Notes under the pieces: model-generated | Told to the model about the DNA's origin: nothing | Databases searched by the model: none | Seen by the model: the letters and a program-made list of their open reading frames with translations, nothing else | Assembly: GCF_002090095.1 (NCBI RefSeq) | Contig: NZ_BBRJ01000002.1 | Coordinates: 1,854,789-1,918,788, forward strand | DNA: 64,000 nucleotides | Source of the DNA: Demequina sp. NBRC 110053 | Lineage (GTDB): Bacteria; Actinomycetota; Actinomycetes; Actinomycetales; Demequinaceae | Direction of reading: 5' to 3' | Made by a program: the position numbers and the translations under genes | Shown: in pieces, positions 8,921-16,803 of the stretch | Position numbering within the stretch: the first letter of the stretch is position 1 | How the letters are laid out: the number at the start of each line of letters is the position of its first letter

Positions 8921-9370
8921 ATGCGCATCCACATCGCCGCCGATCATGCCGGATTCGAGCTCAAGGAGCACCTCAAGGCTCACTTCGCCGAGGGCGGCCA
9001 CGAGGTGGTCGATCACGGCGCCCACGAGTACGACGCGCAGGACGACTACCCGTCGTTCTGCATCGCCGCGGCCGAGGCCGTGCGTGACGCCGATGGCGAC
9101 CTGGGGATCGTCATCGGCGGGTCGGGCAACGGTGAGCAGCTCGCCGCCAACCGGGTCACCGGCATCCGCGCCGCGCTCATCTGGTCCGAGGAGATCGCGC
9201 GGCTCGCTCGCCAGCATAACGACGCCCAAGTGGGGTCGATCGGCGGGCGCATGCACTCGCTCGAGGAGGCGACCGCGATCGCGGATGCCTTCATCGCCGA
9301 GCCCTTCTCGAGGGACGCGCGCCACCAGCGCCGCATCGACGCGATGAGCGCGTACGAGGCCCGGCGGTAG
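8921..9370 (+). CDS. rpiB: Ribose-5-phosphate isomerase B
   Basis: A 149-residue RpiB/LacAB isomerase interconverting ribose-5-phosphate and ribulose-5-phosphate in the pentose phosphate pathway. The N-terminus IHIAADHAGFELKEHL carries the phosphate-binding Asp-His pair. The loop GGSGNGEQLAANR has Glu where the E. coli enzyme has its catalytic Cys region, as in the Mycobacterium tuberculosis type, which uses a glutamate base. The ATG at 8921 starts exactly at the conserved N-terminus; a -10-like CAGGAT at 8909-8914 lies 6 nt upstream, so translation may be leaderless. Divergent from the M13 peptidase. Confidence 0.93.
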   Translation: MRIHIAADHAGFELKEHLKAHFAEGGHEVVDHGAHEYDAQDDYPSFCIAAAEAVRDADGDLGIVIGGSGNGEQLAANRVTGIRAALIWSEEIARLARQHNDAQVGSIGGRMHSLEEATAIADAFIAEPFSRDARHQRRIDAMSAYEARR

Positions 9371-9419
9371 TCGCCTCCCTCGGCCCGCGCATCGGCGCTC
9401 AGCGGGCGCAGACGCCCCA

Positions 9420-9440
9420 GAAGGCACTCTCAGTGCCTTC
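9420..9440. terminator. Convergent terminator (rpiB / Eis-like 1)
   Basis: A perfect 9-bp stem, GAAGGCACT and AGTGCCTTC, with loop CTC, between the convergent rpiB and Eis-like genes. There is no strong T-tract on either side. An R1 motif copy (9387-9396) lies just before it. Confidence 0.65.
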
Positions 9441-9457
9441 CAGGGTGCGGGCGGAGC

Positions 9458-10729
9458 CTAGAAGTCCCAGTTGGCCAGCGGCGCGACGGGCGACAGCATC
9501 GACACCGCCAGCTCGCGCGCCTGGCCCACGGTGTGCTCCCGGATCTGACCCGCTGCGGCCAGCGACTCCACCGAGGTGCCGCCCAGGTAGATGGTCGACA
9601 GGTGGCGGGCGTCCATGGACAGGTCGGCGGGGTCGTCCGGGTCGTCGCCGATCTTGGTCACGGTCGCGTCCGGCCCCGAGACCACGATGCGCCAGACCCC
9701 GGCGTTGTCAGGCACGTGCTTGTCGGTGAGCGAGAACGTCACGTCGCAGTCGTGGAAGTACTCGCGCGACTCGAGCGCGGTCTTCACGTCGAGCAGGCGC
9801 ACCCACAGGTTGTCGATCACCTTCGACCGGGCCCCGCGAGCGTCCTTGAGCTGATGCAGCAGCGGATCGTCGGTCGCGAGGTTCTCGGTGTGCGTGGTGC
9901 CCACGAGGTCGAAGTCGAGCAGCGTCTGCCACAGCCGCTGCGAGGCGGCTGGCGTGAGCGAGCCGTGCTCGCGCACCTGGCACACGCCATCGTGGATGCC
10001 CACCTCGGAGTCCGCCTTGCGGCGGAAGAACGCGTAGGCGACCGGCTCGCCCCGGTCCTCGACGATCGCGATGCGCCACTTCTCATAGCCCTTGCGATTG
10101 CCCACCGGATCGGTGAAGCGCGCGTTGCGACCGGATCCCACGGGGTTGAGGATGGTCGCCGGGCGCGTGAGCTTGGCCTGCAGGTCGGCGACCAGCTGGT
10201 CGTGCTCGTCGAAGTCCGCGCGCTCGAGGCGCACCGTGAGGTCCTCCGCGCCGTCCACCTTCCACATGCGCGAGCCACGGGGGATCGACGCCTTCACGGT
10301 CTGCGAGGCCATGCCGTAGCCGAACCGCGAGTAGATCTCGGCCTCCATGGCATACAGCGCGCTGACGGCCTCGCCGCGCTCGATGCAGCGCGCGAAGTGG
10401 TCGTGCATCATCGCGGTCATGAGGCCGCGCCTGCGGTGGGAGGGGTGCACGCCCAGCCAGGACAGGCCCGCGGTGGGCACGCGGCGGCCGCCCGGCGTGA
10501 CCATCTCGGTGCCGAAGCTCGCGTGGACGGCGGCGATCTCCCCCAGGGCGCCGCGCCGCTCATCGGTGACCTCGAGGCCACGGGCACGATCGGTGGGGAG
10601 CGCGTCGACGTAGTCCTGGCGGTCCTCGATGAGCCACTCGCCCACGAAGGCCCATTGGACCACCTGGAAGAACTCGTCGAGACGGTCCTCGGGGACCGAG
10701 ATGGACTGGTAACCCTCTGCCTTCTTCAT
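9458..10729 (-). CDS. Eis-family N-acetyltransferase (paralogue 1)
   Basis: A 423-residue protein with the Eis layout: two GNAT folds followed by a sterol-carrier-like domain. Acetyl-CoA binding is indicated by WLGVHPSHRRRGLMTAMM (about 92-109). IYSRFGYG corresponds to the segment holding the catalytic Tyr of mycobacterial Eis. The chain ends in ANWDF, so its C-terminal carboxylate is on Phe, the group Eis uses as a base. Eis enzymes acetylate amines, including aminoglycosides and lysine side chains; the physiological substrate here is unknown. A second copy lies directly upstream on the same strand. Confidence 0.85.
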   Translation of the reverse strand: MKKAEGYQSISVPEDRLDEFFQVVQWAFVGEWLIEDRQDYVDALPTDRARGLEVTDERRGALGEIAAVHASFGTEMVTPGGRRVPTAGLSWLGVHPSHRRRGLMTAMMHDHFARCIERGEAVSALYAMEAEIYSRFGYGMASQTVKASIPRGSRMWKVDGAEDLTVRLERADFDEHDQLVADLQAKLTRPATILNPVGSGRNARFTDPVGNRKGYEKWRIAIVEDRGEPVAYAFFRRKADSEVGIHDGVCQVREHGSLTPAASQRLWQTLLDFDLVGTTHTENLATDDPLLHQLKDARGARSKVIDNLWVRLLDVKTALESREYFHDCDVTFSLTDKHVPDNAGVWRIVVSGPDATVTKIGDDPDDPADLSMDARHLSTIYLGGTSVESLAAAGQIREHTVGQARELAVSMLSPVAPLANWDF

Positions 10730-10831
10730 GCGTCCAGGCTTTCAGGTTTCTTTACGCATGCCAAACCTTGCGGGTTTTCTCACGCCGGGGGTGCGGCCGA
10801 TGCGAGGGCTGGCCCGGGTGCGTTCGTTCTG

Positions 10832-12091
10832 TCAGAAGCCGATGTTCGAGACGGGGGCGAGGTCGGACGTCATGGCTCTCGAGAGCGCGGCGACCGCCCC
10901 TGCTGTGTGCTCGGTGACCAGGCCGGCGCGGGCCAGCGTGGCGATCGAGGTGCCGCCCAGATAGGCGGCGGCGAGCTCCTGGATGTCCATCGCCAGGTCC
11001 GCCGGCTGGTCGGTGCGCGTCACGACGGCGCCGCCGTCGCGCGCCTCGACGCGCCACGTCGCAGCGTTCGCCGGCACCTGAGCGTCGGTGATGCGCACCG
11101 ATACGTCGCAGTCGGCGGCCCAGCCGCGACCCTCGAGTGCCGCGGGCACGTCGAGGATGCGCACCCACAGGTTGTCGAGCACGGCTTCGCGCGCGGCGCG
11201 GGGGTCCTTGAGCAGATGCAGGATCTCGTGGTCGAGCGCGACGTGATCGATGGCGGTCTTGGACATGAGGTCGACGTCCACCAGCACGCGCGCCAGGCGT
11301 GCCGTGGCACGCACGTCCGCCGAGGCCCACACCTTCACGGTCACCTTGCCGTCGGGGCCGGACATCTCCCACTTGCCCTTGCGGTTGAGCAGGGCCCATG
11401 CGAGCGGCTCGTCGCCGTCGCGGACGATCGCGATGCGCAGCTCGTCCGCGCCCTCGCGCTCGGACTCGAGGTCGAGAAAGACGTCCTCAAGCACCTCGTC
11501 GCCGAACTCCACGATCGACCCCGGCCGCGTGAGCCGCGACTGGACGGCGCGCACCGTGTCTCCGTGGCGCTCGATGGAGGCGGAGTCGATCTCGACGATG
11601 AGGTCGTCTGCTCCCTCGACGTCGCGCAGCTCGGTGCCTCGCGCGAGCTCCATGACGGCGCCTCGGGCGGCGAGCCCGTACCCGAACCTCTGGTAGATCT
11701 GCGTCTCTGAGGCGTACAGCGCGCTGACAGGCTCGCCGCGCTCGAGCGAGCGTGCGAAGTGATCCTCGATCATAGCCCGCAGGATGCCGCGTCGCCGGTG
11801 ACCGGGATGCACGCTGACCCAGGACAGGCCCGCGCACGGCACGGTGCGGCTCCCGGGGACGGCCAGGCGAAAGCGGAACGAGCTGTGGGAGCCGGCGAGC
11901 CTGCCGGGCGCTCCCTTCGAGGGATCGAGGACCTCGACGCCGCGCGCCGCGTCCCACGGGTAGATGCGCTCGACGAAGTCGGCCTCGCGCTGGGGCACGG
12001 TGAAGGCGAACGCGAAGGACACGACGTGGAGGATCTCCTGCGCGCGCGTCCGATCGGTCGAGATGAGGCGATAGCCGTCAGGTGTGGTCAC
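10832..12091 (-). CDS. Eis-family N-acetyltransferase (paralogue 2)
   Basis: A 419-residue relative of the adjacent gene with the same order of motifs: SVHPGHRRRGILRAMI for acetyl-CoA, IYQRFGYG for the catalytic Tyr region, and a C-terminus of SNIGF ending in Phe. The two proteins are clearly homologous but much diverged, so the duplication is old. About 100 bp separate them; that gap holds an AAACC/GGTTT inverted repeat (10763-10777) and a diverged R1 copy (TCGCATCGGC), so the second gene may have its own promoter. Substrate specificity may differ between the two. Confidence 0.83.
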   Translation of the reverse strand: MTTPDGYRLISTDRTRAQEILHVVSFAFAFTVPQREADFVERIYPWDAARGVEVLDPSKGAPGRLAGSHSSFRFRLAVPGSRTVPCAGLSWVSVHPGHRRRGILRAMIEDHFARSLERGEPVSALYASETQIYQRFGYGLAARGAVMELARGTELRDVEGADDLIVEIDSASIERHGDTVRAVQSRLTRPGSIVEFGDEVLEDVFLDLESEREGADELRIAIVRDGDEPLAWALLNRKGKWEMSGPDGKVTVKVWASADVRATARLARVLVDVDLMSKTAIDHVALDHEILHLLKDPRAAREAVLDNLWVRILDVPAALEGRGWAADCDVSVRITDAQVPANAATWRVEARDGGAVVTRTDQPADLAMDIQELAAAYLGGTSIATLARAGLVTEHTAGAVAALSRAMTSDLAPVSNIGF

Positions 12092-12149
12092 CCCTGGATT
12101 GTGGCACCACGAGGCCGGACTTGGGGATTGGCCCGATGGGCCGGGCGAC

Positions 12150-12650
12150 TCAGCCCTCGCGCGCGGCCTCGATCTGGCCGCGCAGGCGCTCGTACTCGAC
12201 CTTGAGGCAGCGGTTCTGGATGGTGGTCAGGCCAGCGTCGCGCGCGCTCGCGGCGGCATCCTCGTTCACCACGCCCAGCTGCAGCCAGAGCGCGCGCGCA
12301 CCGACCTCGATCGCGTCCTCCGCCACCGGGCCGACGTGCTCGGAGCGACGGAACACATCGACGATGTCGGGCACGACGGGCAGGTCGGCGAGCGAGTCGA
12401 AGAAGCCGTGCCCGCGGATCTCCTGGTCCTCCGCGCGAGGGTTGACGAGGTAGATCTCGAAGGGAGTGCGGGCCATGAGCCAGGTCGCGATCGCGTAGGA
12501 GGTCCGGTGGTCGCTGGGCGACGCGCCCACAACGGCGACGGAGGTCGCCCCCGCGAGCAGCGACACCAGCTCGTCGTCGGCTGGCGCGTGGCCGGTCGAG
12601 GGGGCGGGACAGGCCTCACCGGCGGACTCGAAGGGGATTTCGATGCTCAT
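12150..12650 (-). CDS. CoA-binding domain protein (YccU-like)
   Basis: A 166-residue protein with a single CoA_binding_2 (Rossmann) domain from about residue 28. The nucleotide loop is VAVVGASPSDHRTSYAIA, followed by PFEIYLVNPRAEDQEIRG and the late ALWLQLGVVNEDAAASAR that define this family of YccU-like proteins. The first 25 residues are a low-complexity leader. It resembles the CoA-binding half of succinyl-CoA synthetase but has no catalytic partner domain, so function is unknown. It is divergent from dps, with 135 bp between them that contain a diverged R1 copy. Confidence 0.85.
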   Translation of the reverse strand: MSIEIPFESAGEACPAPSTGHAPADDELVSLLAGATSVAVVGASPSDHRTSYAIATWLMARTPFEIYLVNPRAEDQEIRGHGFFDSLADLPVVPDIVDVFRRSEHVGPVAEDAIEVGARALWLQLGVVNEDAAASARDAGLTTIQNRCLKVEYERLRGQIEAAREG

Positions 12651-12785
12651 GACCGGAGCAACGCTACCGGCCCTGGGCTATTCCGGGGCGGACGCGGCCG
12701 GCGCGGGAATGGTCGGGCCGATGCGACGGTTTCCCCGGGCGTGCATGGTCACGCGATCGATCGATGCAGGAGAGGAAAGGCAATC

Positions 12786-13265
12786 ATGATGACGGAGCAG
12801 AGCCCCGAGATCGGCATCAAGGACTCGGACCTCAAGGAGATCAACTCAGGTCTGGCGCAGGTCCTCGCGGACACCTTCACCCTGTACGCGAAGACCCACG
12901 GCTACCACTGGAACGTCACCGGCCCGCACTTCCGCTCGCTGCACCTGATGTTCGAGGAGCAGTACAACGAGCTGTTCCAGGCGGTCGACGTGCTCGCCGA
13001 GCGCCTGCGCGCGCTGGGCGACACGGCGCCGGGCTCTCTCGCGGAGTTCGTCGAGCTCGCAACCATCCAGGACCGCGAGCCCACCGAGGACGCGATGGAG
13101 ATGGTGAACAACCTCCGCCGCGACCACGAGACCGTCGCGCGACTGATCCGGCCGCTTGTGGAGGTCGCCGAGGATGCCGGCGACGGCGCGACGGCAGATC
13201 TCTTCAACGCTCGCCTGGACGCCCACGAGCAGGCCGCGTGGATGCTGAGGTCGTTCGCCGCGTGA
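12786..13265 (+). CDS. dps: Dps/ferritin-like DNA-protection protein
   Basis: A 159-residue Dps protein: a four-helix-bundle ferritin expected to form 12-mers, oxidise iron with peroxide and shield DNA. The ferroxidase-site region is clear (YHWNVTGPHFRSLHLMFEEQ, His and acidic residues), followed by ELFQAVDVLAERLRALG. The N-terminus is short and acidic without a Lys/Arg-rich tail, so strong DNA binding is not evident. Two adjacent ATG codons (12786, 12789) follow a good ribosome site (GGAGAGGAAAGG). A 14-bp palindrome directly follows the stop codon. Confidence 0.93.
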   Translation: MMTEQSPEIGIKDSDLKEINSGLAQVLADTFTLYAKTHGYHWNVTGPHFRSLHLMFEEQYNELFQAVDVLAERLRALGDTAPGSLAEFVELATIQDREPTEDAMEMVNNLRRDHETVARLIRPLVEVAEDAGDGATADLFNARLDAHEQAAWMLRSFAA

Positions 13266-13279
13266 CGGTGGCGCCACCG
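13266..13279 (+). terminator. Palindrome after dps
   Basis: CGGTGGCGCCACCG is a perfect 14-bp palindrome starting at the dps stop. It could fold at the mRNA end but has no loop of its own and no T-tract, so terminator function is weakly supported. Confidence 0.35.
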
Positions 13280-13318
13280 GCGTGGCGCGACGTGGTCGTG
13301 TTCGCATCGGTGGGAATG

Positions 13319-13324
13319 TAAACT
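13319..13324 (+). promoter_or_regulatory. -10 element of the 6C RNA
   Basis: TAAACT fits the actinobacterial -10 consensus, inside an AT-richer patch in otherwise GC-rich DNA. It would start transcription near 13331, just before the 6C RNA structure. Confidence 0.65.
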
Positions 13325-13330
13325 AGACAA

Positions 13331-13472
13331 ACGTGCCTGAAGCGGCGAGCCCGGTGAATCGGGCCACGCAGGCGGGCACCAGAGATGTCCCACCCCCCTG
13401 GGACGAGCCCCACCCCCCCTGGGGCGGCGAGCCTCTGTCGGATCCTGTCCGACGGAGGCTCGTTCTCGTTGT
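13331..13472 (+). ncRNA. 6C RNA
   Basis: Two adjacent hairpins carry C-only loops: GTCCCA...TGGGAC at 13387-13404 and GCCCCA...TGGGGC at 13407-13425, with runs of six or more C between the arms. A strong terminator follows. This pair of C-looped hairpins defines the 6C RNA of Actinobacteria, a conserved small RNA (B11 in Mycobacterium) thought to pair with mRNAs through its C loops. The 5' end is inferred from the TAAACT box, the 3' end from the terminator. It lies between dps and the convergent cysE gene. Confidence 0.85.
13428..13472 (+). terminator. Intrinsic terminator of the 6C RNA
   Basis: CGAGCCTC and GTCGGA in the left arm pair with TCCGAC and GAGGCTCG in the right, with a T/G mismatch between the two helices and loop TCCTG. 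A T-rich tail (TTCTCGTT) follows. This is the clearest Rho-independent terminator in the window. Confidence 0.85.
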
Positions 13473-13505
13473 GGGACCGTTCTCAGGCCGCCTGGCGCCG
13501 GGAGC

Positions 13506-13548
13506 GAGAAGGCCCCGACTCCTCAGGCAGAGGAGCCGGGGCCTTCTC
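13506..13548. terminator. Terminator of the cysK-cysE operon
   Basis: A long hairpin: GAGAAGGCCCCG then CTCCT in one arm, AGGAG then CGGGGCCTTCTC in the other. It lies 10 bp beyond the cysE stop codon. Confidence 0.75.
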
Positions 13549-13557
13549 GCGTGCGCG

Positions 13558-14211
13558 TCAGATCCAGTACATGGCCGGCTCGCGCGGGCTCAGCTCCTCT
13601 GGCACTGCGTCAGGGTCGGGGTGGCGGTGCGAATCGCCCGAGTCGACGGCGGACGCCGCCGTGCCGGCCTCGCGGTCGTTGGGGTGCTCCTTGACCTTGG
13701 CGGGGATGCCCACGGCGGTCGCGCCGTCCGGGACATCCTTGACGACCACGGCGTTGGCGCCGATGCGCGCGTCGCAGCCGATGTGGACCGGACCGAGCAC
13801 CTTCGCCCCCGCGCCGATCACCACTCGGTCGCCCACGGTCGGGTGGCGCTTGCCGGGACTCATGGTGACGCCCCCGAGGTTGATGCCGTTGAACAGCAGC
13901 ACGTCGTTGCCGACCACGGCCGTCTCGCCGATCACCACGCCCATGCCGTGATCGATGAACACCCGGCGGCCGAGCGTGGCCCCTGGGTGGATCTCGATCC
14001 CGGTGCTGCGCCGCGCGTACTGCGACCACAGGCGGCCGTAGGACTTGAGCCCGTGGTTCCACAGCCAGTGCGCCACGCGGTGGTGCCACACCGCGTGGAC
14101 GCCCTGGTATGACAGGGCTATCACCAGCCTCGAGCGTGCCGCGGGGTCGCGTCGCATCGCGGTGTTGATGTCCTCGATCGCGAGGGCGATCGGGCCTCTG
14201 CGGTCAGTCAT
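13558..14211 (-). CDS. cysE: Serine O-acetyltransferase
   Basis: A 217-residue short-type (EpsC-like) serine acetyltransferase making O-acetylserine from serine and acetyl-CoA, the first step of cysteine synthesis. The left-handed beta-helix hexapeptides are evident ([20 protein letters not shown], then [10 protein letters not shown]), and the catalytic His lie in [13 protein letters not shown] and [10 protein letters not shown]. An acidic C-terminal tail ends in YWI. A terminal Ile on CysE is the residue that inserts into the CysK active site, so a cysteine synthase complex with the neighbouring CysK is likely. It starts 39 bp after cysK on the same transcript. Confidence 0.93.
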   Translation of the reverse strand: MTDRRGPIALAIEDINTAMRRDPAARSRLVIALSYQGVHAVWHHRVAHWLWNHGLKSYGRLWSQYARRSTGIEIHPGATLGRRVFIDHGMGVVIGETAVVGNDVLLFNGINLGGVTMSPGKRHPTVGDRVVIGAGAKVLGPVHIGCDARIGANAVVVKDVPDGATAVGIPAKVKEHPNDREAGTAASAVDSGDSHRHPDPDAVPEELSPREPAMYWI

Positions 14212-14250
14212 GCGTGAGGATTCCAGCCTTTCGGTGTGAACGCGCGAGGG

Positions 14251-15186
14251 TCAGTCCATGAGGTCGGCGTAGAGCACCGAGGACAGGTAGCGCTCGCCGA
14301 AGGACGGGATGATGGTGACGATGGTCTTGCCGGCGTTCTCGGGGCGGCGCGCCACCTCGATCGCGGCGTGGATCGCGGCACCGGAGGAGATTCCCACGAG
14401 CAGCCCCTCCTTGCGGGCGGCGGCGCGGGCGGTCGCGACGGCGGTCTCGGAGTCCACGTCGATGACCTCGTCGTAGATCTCGGTGTTGAGGACCTCGGGC
14501 ACGAAGTTCGCTCCGATGCCCTGGATCTTGTGAGGCCCGGGCTCGCCGCCGTTGAGGATGGGCGACTCCTTGGGCTCGACGGCGATGATCTGGATCTCGG
14601 GCTTGCGGGACTTGAGGACCTCGCCCACCCCGGTGATGGTGCCACCGGTGCCGATGCCGGCGACCACGATGTCGACCTCGCCGTCGGTGTCGTTCCAGAT
14701 CTCCTCGGCGGTGGTGCGGCGGTGGATCTCGGGGTTCGCCTCGTTGGCGAACTGGCGCGCGAGGATCGACCCGGGGCGCTCCTCGGCGATCTTGTTCGCG
14801 GCCTCGACGGCCCCCTTCATGCCCTCCGGTCCGGGGGTGAGCACCAGCTCGGCTCCGAACGCGCGCAGCAGGGCGCGACGCTCCTTGGACATCGTCTCCG
14901 GCATCGCCAGCACCACGTTGTAGCCGCGCGCAGCGCCCACCATGGCGAGCGCGATGCCGGTGTTGCCTGAGGTCGCCTCGACGATCGTGCCGCCCGGCGT
15001 GAGCGAGCCGTCCTTCTCCGCGGCATCCACGATCGCGACGCCCAGGCGGTCCTTGACCGAGTTGGCGGGGTTGTAGAACTCGAGCTTGCCGAGCACGGTC
15101 GCGTCGACGCCCTCCGCGAGAGCGTTGATCTTGACGAGCGGGGTGTTTCCGATGAGGGCGGTGGCGTCCTCGTAGATCTTTGCCAT
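14251..15186 (-). CDS. cysK: Cysteine synthase A (O-acetylserine sulfhydrylase)
   Basis: A 311-residue fold-type II PLP enzyme converting O-acetylserine and sulfide to cysteine. The PLP lysine lies in [13 protein letters not shown]; the phosphate and substrate loops are [11 protein letters not shown] and [12 protein letters not shown], and [10 protein letters not shown] is near the C-terminus. Length matches CysK of Mycobacterium. A strong ribosome site (GAAGGAAAAGGA) precedes the ATG. cysE follows directly. A 210-bp leader upstream encodes a short Cys-rich peptide with alternative hairpins, so expression is probably set by cysteine supply. Confidence 0.95.
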   Translation of the reverse strand: MAKIYEDATALIGNTPLVKINALAEGVDATVLGKLEFYNPANSVKDRLGVAIVDAAEKDGSLTPGGTIVEATSGNTGIALAMVGAARGYNVVLAMPETMSKERRALLRAFGAELVLTPGPEGMKGAVEAANKIAEERPGSILARQFANEANPEIHRRTTAEEIWNDTDGEVDIVVAGIGTGGTITGVGEVLKSRKPEIQIIAVEPKESPILNGGEPGPHKIQGIGANFVPEVLNTEIYDEVIDVDSETAVATARAAARKEGLLVGISSGAAIHAAIEVARRPENAGKTIVTIIPSFGERYLSSVLYADLMD

Positions 15187-15263
15187 GGATCCTTTTCCTT
15201 CGTTGGGTGGGTGCCCGCGCGGGGCGTGTCCAGGGTGAACAACGGTGGCGCATGCATATTGAT

Positions 15264-15320
15264 GCCGGGGCGAGCGCTGGCGAGCGTGCTGCCCGGCTCA
15301 GCGGGCGCGCGTCAGCGCTC
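15264..15320 (-). promoter_or_regulatory. Candidate attenuator: two mutually exclusive hairpins
   Basis: Right after the leader-peptide stop codon, CAGCGCTC (15313-15320) can pair with GAGCGCTG (15272-15279). Within that loop CCCGGC (15292-15297) can pair with GCCGGG (15264-15269), beyond the first stem. The two stems overlap, so forming one blocks the other. A ribosome stalled on the Cys codons or released at the stop would favour different folds. No U-tract follows, so Rho-dependent or translational control is more likely than intrinsic termination. Confidence 0.55.
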
Positions 15321-15409
15321 TACAGACAGCAGCAGCACATGCACAGGGGGGAGGCGCACATCAGCGGGGCAGGCGCAGCTGACGCGGTGCCGCGACGCTG
15401 GGTGCTCAT
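15320..15409 (-). CDS. Cysteine-rich leader peptide of the cysK-cysE operon (29 aa)
   Basis: A 29-codon ORF that starts with ATG after an AGAGG ribosome site, with a TAGCCT -10-like box upstream. It has six cysteines, at positions 18, 23 and 25-28; the last four form the run MCCCCL just before the stop. It lies 133 bp upstream of cysK on the same strand. Polycysteine short ORFs acting as cysteine-responsive attenuators are known in mycobacteria. The match of Cys codons to a cysteine-synthesis operon is the main evidence. The peptide itself probably has no function. Confidence 0.8.
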   Translation of the reverse strand: MSTQRRGTASAAPAPLMCASPLCMCCCCL

Positions 15410-15447
15410 CTCACTGACCTCTCGTGTGCCTACGGCGTCAGGCTAGC

Positions 15448-15493
15448 GCCGATGCGCCGGAAGGGGCAAGGCCGTGCGCACCTGCGCATCGGC
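15448..15493. repeat. Inverted pair of R1 motifs between the cys leader and SRPBCC gene
   Basis: GCGCCGATGCGC (15446-15457) and GCGCATCGGCGC (15484-15495) are exact 12-bp inverted copies with a 26-bp gap, in the divergent promoter region. The left copy lies where the -35 of the cys leader promoter would be. This is the only close inverted pair of R1 motifs I found in the window. Confidence 0.6.
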
Positions 15494-15577
15494 GCCGGCG
15501 AGGCTCTCGCGTGCCGTCAGGAGCCCCGCAGCGCTACTGTGTGCGATACAAGCATCGGCGGCGAGGGAGCTGAGCGG

Positions 15578-16048
15578 ATGGCGACGATTGCGGTGCACGT
15601 CAAGCGGGAGATCCTTGCCGAGCCTGCGGCCGTGTGGCGGATCATCACGGACCTCGACCGCGCGTCCACGGTCATGACGAACATCGTCAAGGTCGAGCGC
15701 CTCGAAGGCTCCGGCTACGAAGTGGGCGTGAGGTGGCGTGAGACGCGCCGGATCTTCGGCAAGGAGGAGACCGAGGAGATGTGGGTGGCGGCCGTCGACG
15801 AGCCGCGGACCACGACCGTCGCCGCGCGATCGGGATCCACCTCGTACACGACCGTGTTCCGGTGCGAGCCGAGCTCGCTGGGGACCACGCTCCACGTCGA
15901 CTTCGCCGCGGCCGACTCCGGTCAGGGCGTGGGCAAGCGGCTCGCGTGGGCCGTGCTCGGACGGGTGGGCATGAAGGCGACGGAGAAGGCCCTCGTGCAG
16001 GACCTCGATGACATCGCGAAGGCTGCCGAGGCGCGCCCACGGCGCTGA
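15578..16048 (+). CDS. SRPBCC-family protein
   Basis: A 156-residue START/Bet v1-like (SRPBCC) protein. The N-terminal strand and helix VKREILAEPAAVWRIITDL and the following TNIVKVERLEG are typical of the polyketide-cyclase-like branch that binds hydrophobic ligands. The ATG at 15578 starts right at the first strand; an upstream extension in the same frame is low-complexity. No catalytic residues can be assigned. It is divergent from the cysK-cysE leader and followed 33 bp later by the DUF1761 gene, so the two may be co-transcribed. Confidence 0.75.
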   Translation: MATIAVHVKREILAEPAAVWRIITDLDRASTVMTNIVKVERLEGSGYEVGVRWRETRRIFGKEETEEMWVAAVDEPRTTTVAARSGSTSYTTVFRCEPSSLGTTLHVDFAAADSGQGVGKRLAWAVLGRVGMKATEKALVQDLDDIAKAAEARPRR

Positions 16049-16081
16049 CCGCGGCCAGCAGATCAAGGAGAGGAGCGTTTC

Positions 16082-16501
16082 ATGGAATGGCTGACCTTCG
16101 AGGGAGTTCCGTGGCTGGGGGTGGGGCTCGCCTTCGTCGCGACATTCGTGCTCGGCTGGTTCTGGTACTCGCCGCAGGGCTTCTTCAAGCCCTGGCAGCG
16201 CGCGGTGGGCTTCACGGACGAGGACATGAAGCAGGCACGTATGGGCCTGGCATTCGGTCAGATGGTCCTGGGCAACGTGCTGGGCCTGCTGCTGCTCGCC
16301 GTGCTGATCGTCGCGCTGGGAATCGATGGGTGGGCGGGAGCGGCGACGCTCGGCGCCCTGGTGGGCTTCGCGTTTCGCGGCGGCGCGCATCTCCTGCACG
16401 ACGGCTTCGCGTTGCGCGGTCCGGTGGCGACGTGGATCGACATCGCGCACGACACGCTCGCGCTCGCGCTGTCTGGGCTGCTGATCGGCCTGTTCCTGTA
16501 G
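16082..16501 (+). CDS. DUF1761 membrane protein
   Basis: A 139-residue protein with four predicted membrane helices. The stretch LGWFWYSPQGFFKPWQRAVG after helix 1 is the hallmark of DUF1761, a family of unknown function. AAGGAGAGGAG precedes the ATG. It lies 33 bp after the SRPBCC gene in what looks like a two-gene transcript. Confidence 0.8.
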   Translation: MEWLTFEGVPWLGVGLAFVATFVLGWFWYSPQGFFKPWQRAVGFTDEDMKQARMGLAFGQMVLGNVLGLLLLAVLIVALGIDGWAGAATLGALVGFAFRGGAHLLHDGFALRGPVATWIDIAHDTLALALSGLLIGLFL

Positions 16502-16684
16502 CCGGTTCCCTTGTCAACCCTGGTATTTGCTCACGTCCTTCGGCAGGATGAGAGTGGCTGCCGACCGGTGGCCGCAACCGGAGCGGATGGCGCGACGGTA
16601 ACGGATACGGCCCGAGGCTTCTCTCAGCGTCCTCGGTCGCGGTCCGCCATCGCCCCGCCATCCCCGCCTATCAAGGAGAGCATC

Positions 16685-16795
16685 ATGGGCAAGTGGAACC
16701 GTTTCCGTGACAACACCGTCGTGCGCGTGAGCGTGAGCGCCGGCACCCTCATCGCTGTCGCCACCGTCGTCGGCGCCGGGTGGAAGTGGAACTGA
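16685..16795 (+). CDS. Small single-helix membrane peptide (36 aa)
   Basis: An ORF of 36 codons with a strong ribosome site (AAGGAGAG) 6 nt before its ATG. The N-terminal basic part (MGKWNRFRDNTVVR) is followed by one membrane helix (VSAGTLIAVATVVGAGWKW) ending in WKWN. It ends 8 bp before the GGDEF-EAL gene and could be the first gene of that operon. No family is recognised. The 183 bp upstream contain no other gene. Confidence 0.6.
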   Translation: MGKWNRFRDNTVVRVSVSAGTLIAVATVVGAGWKWN

Positions 16796-16803
16796 GATCC
16801 CGC

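Noticed and set aside
15320..15409. Cys-rich leader as a zinc-binding protein
   Set aside because: The C-terminal Cys run directly before the stop and location upstream of cysteine biosynthesis fit a leader peptide better; no paired CxxC pattern.
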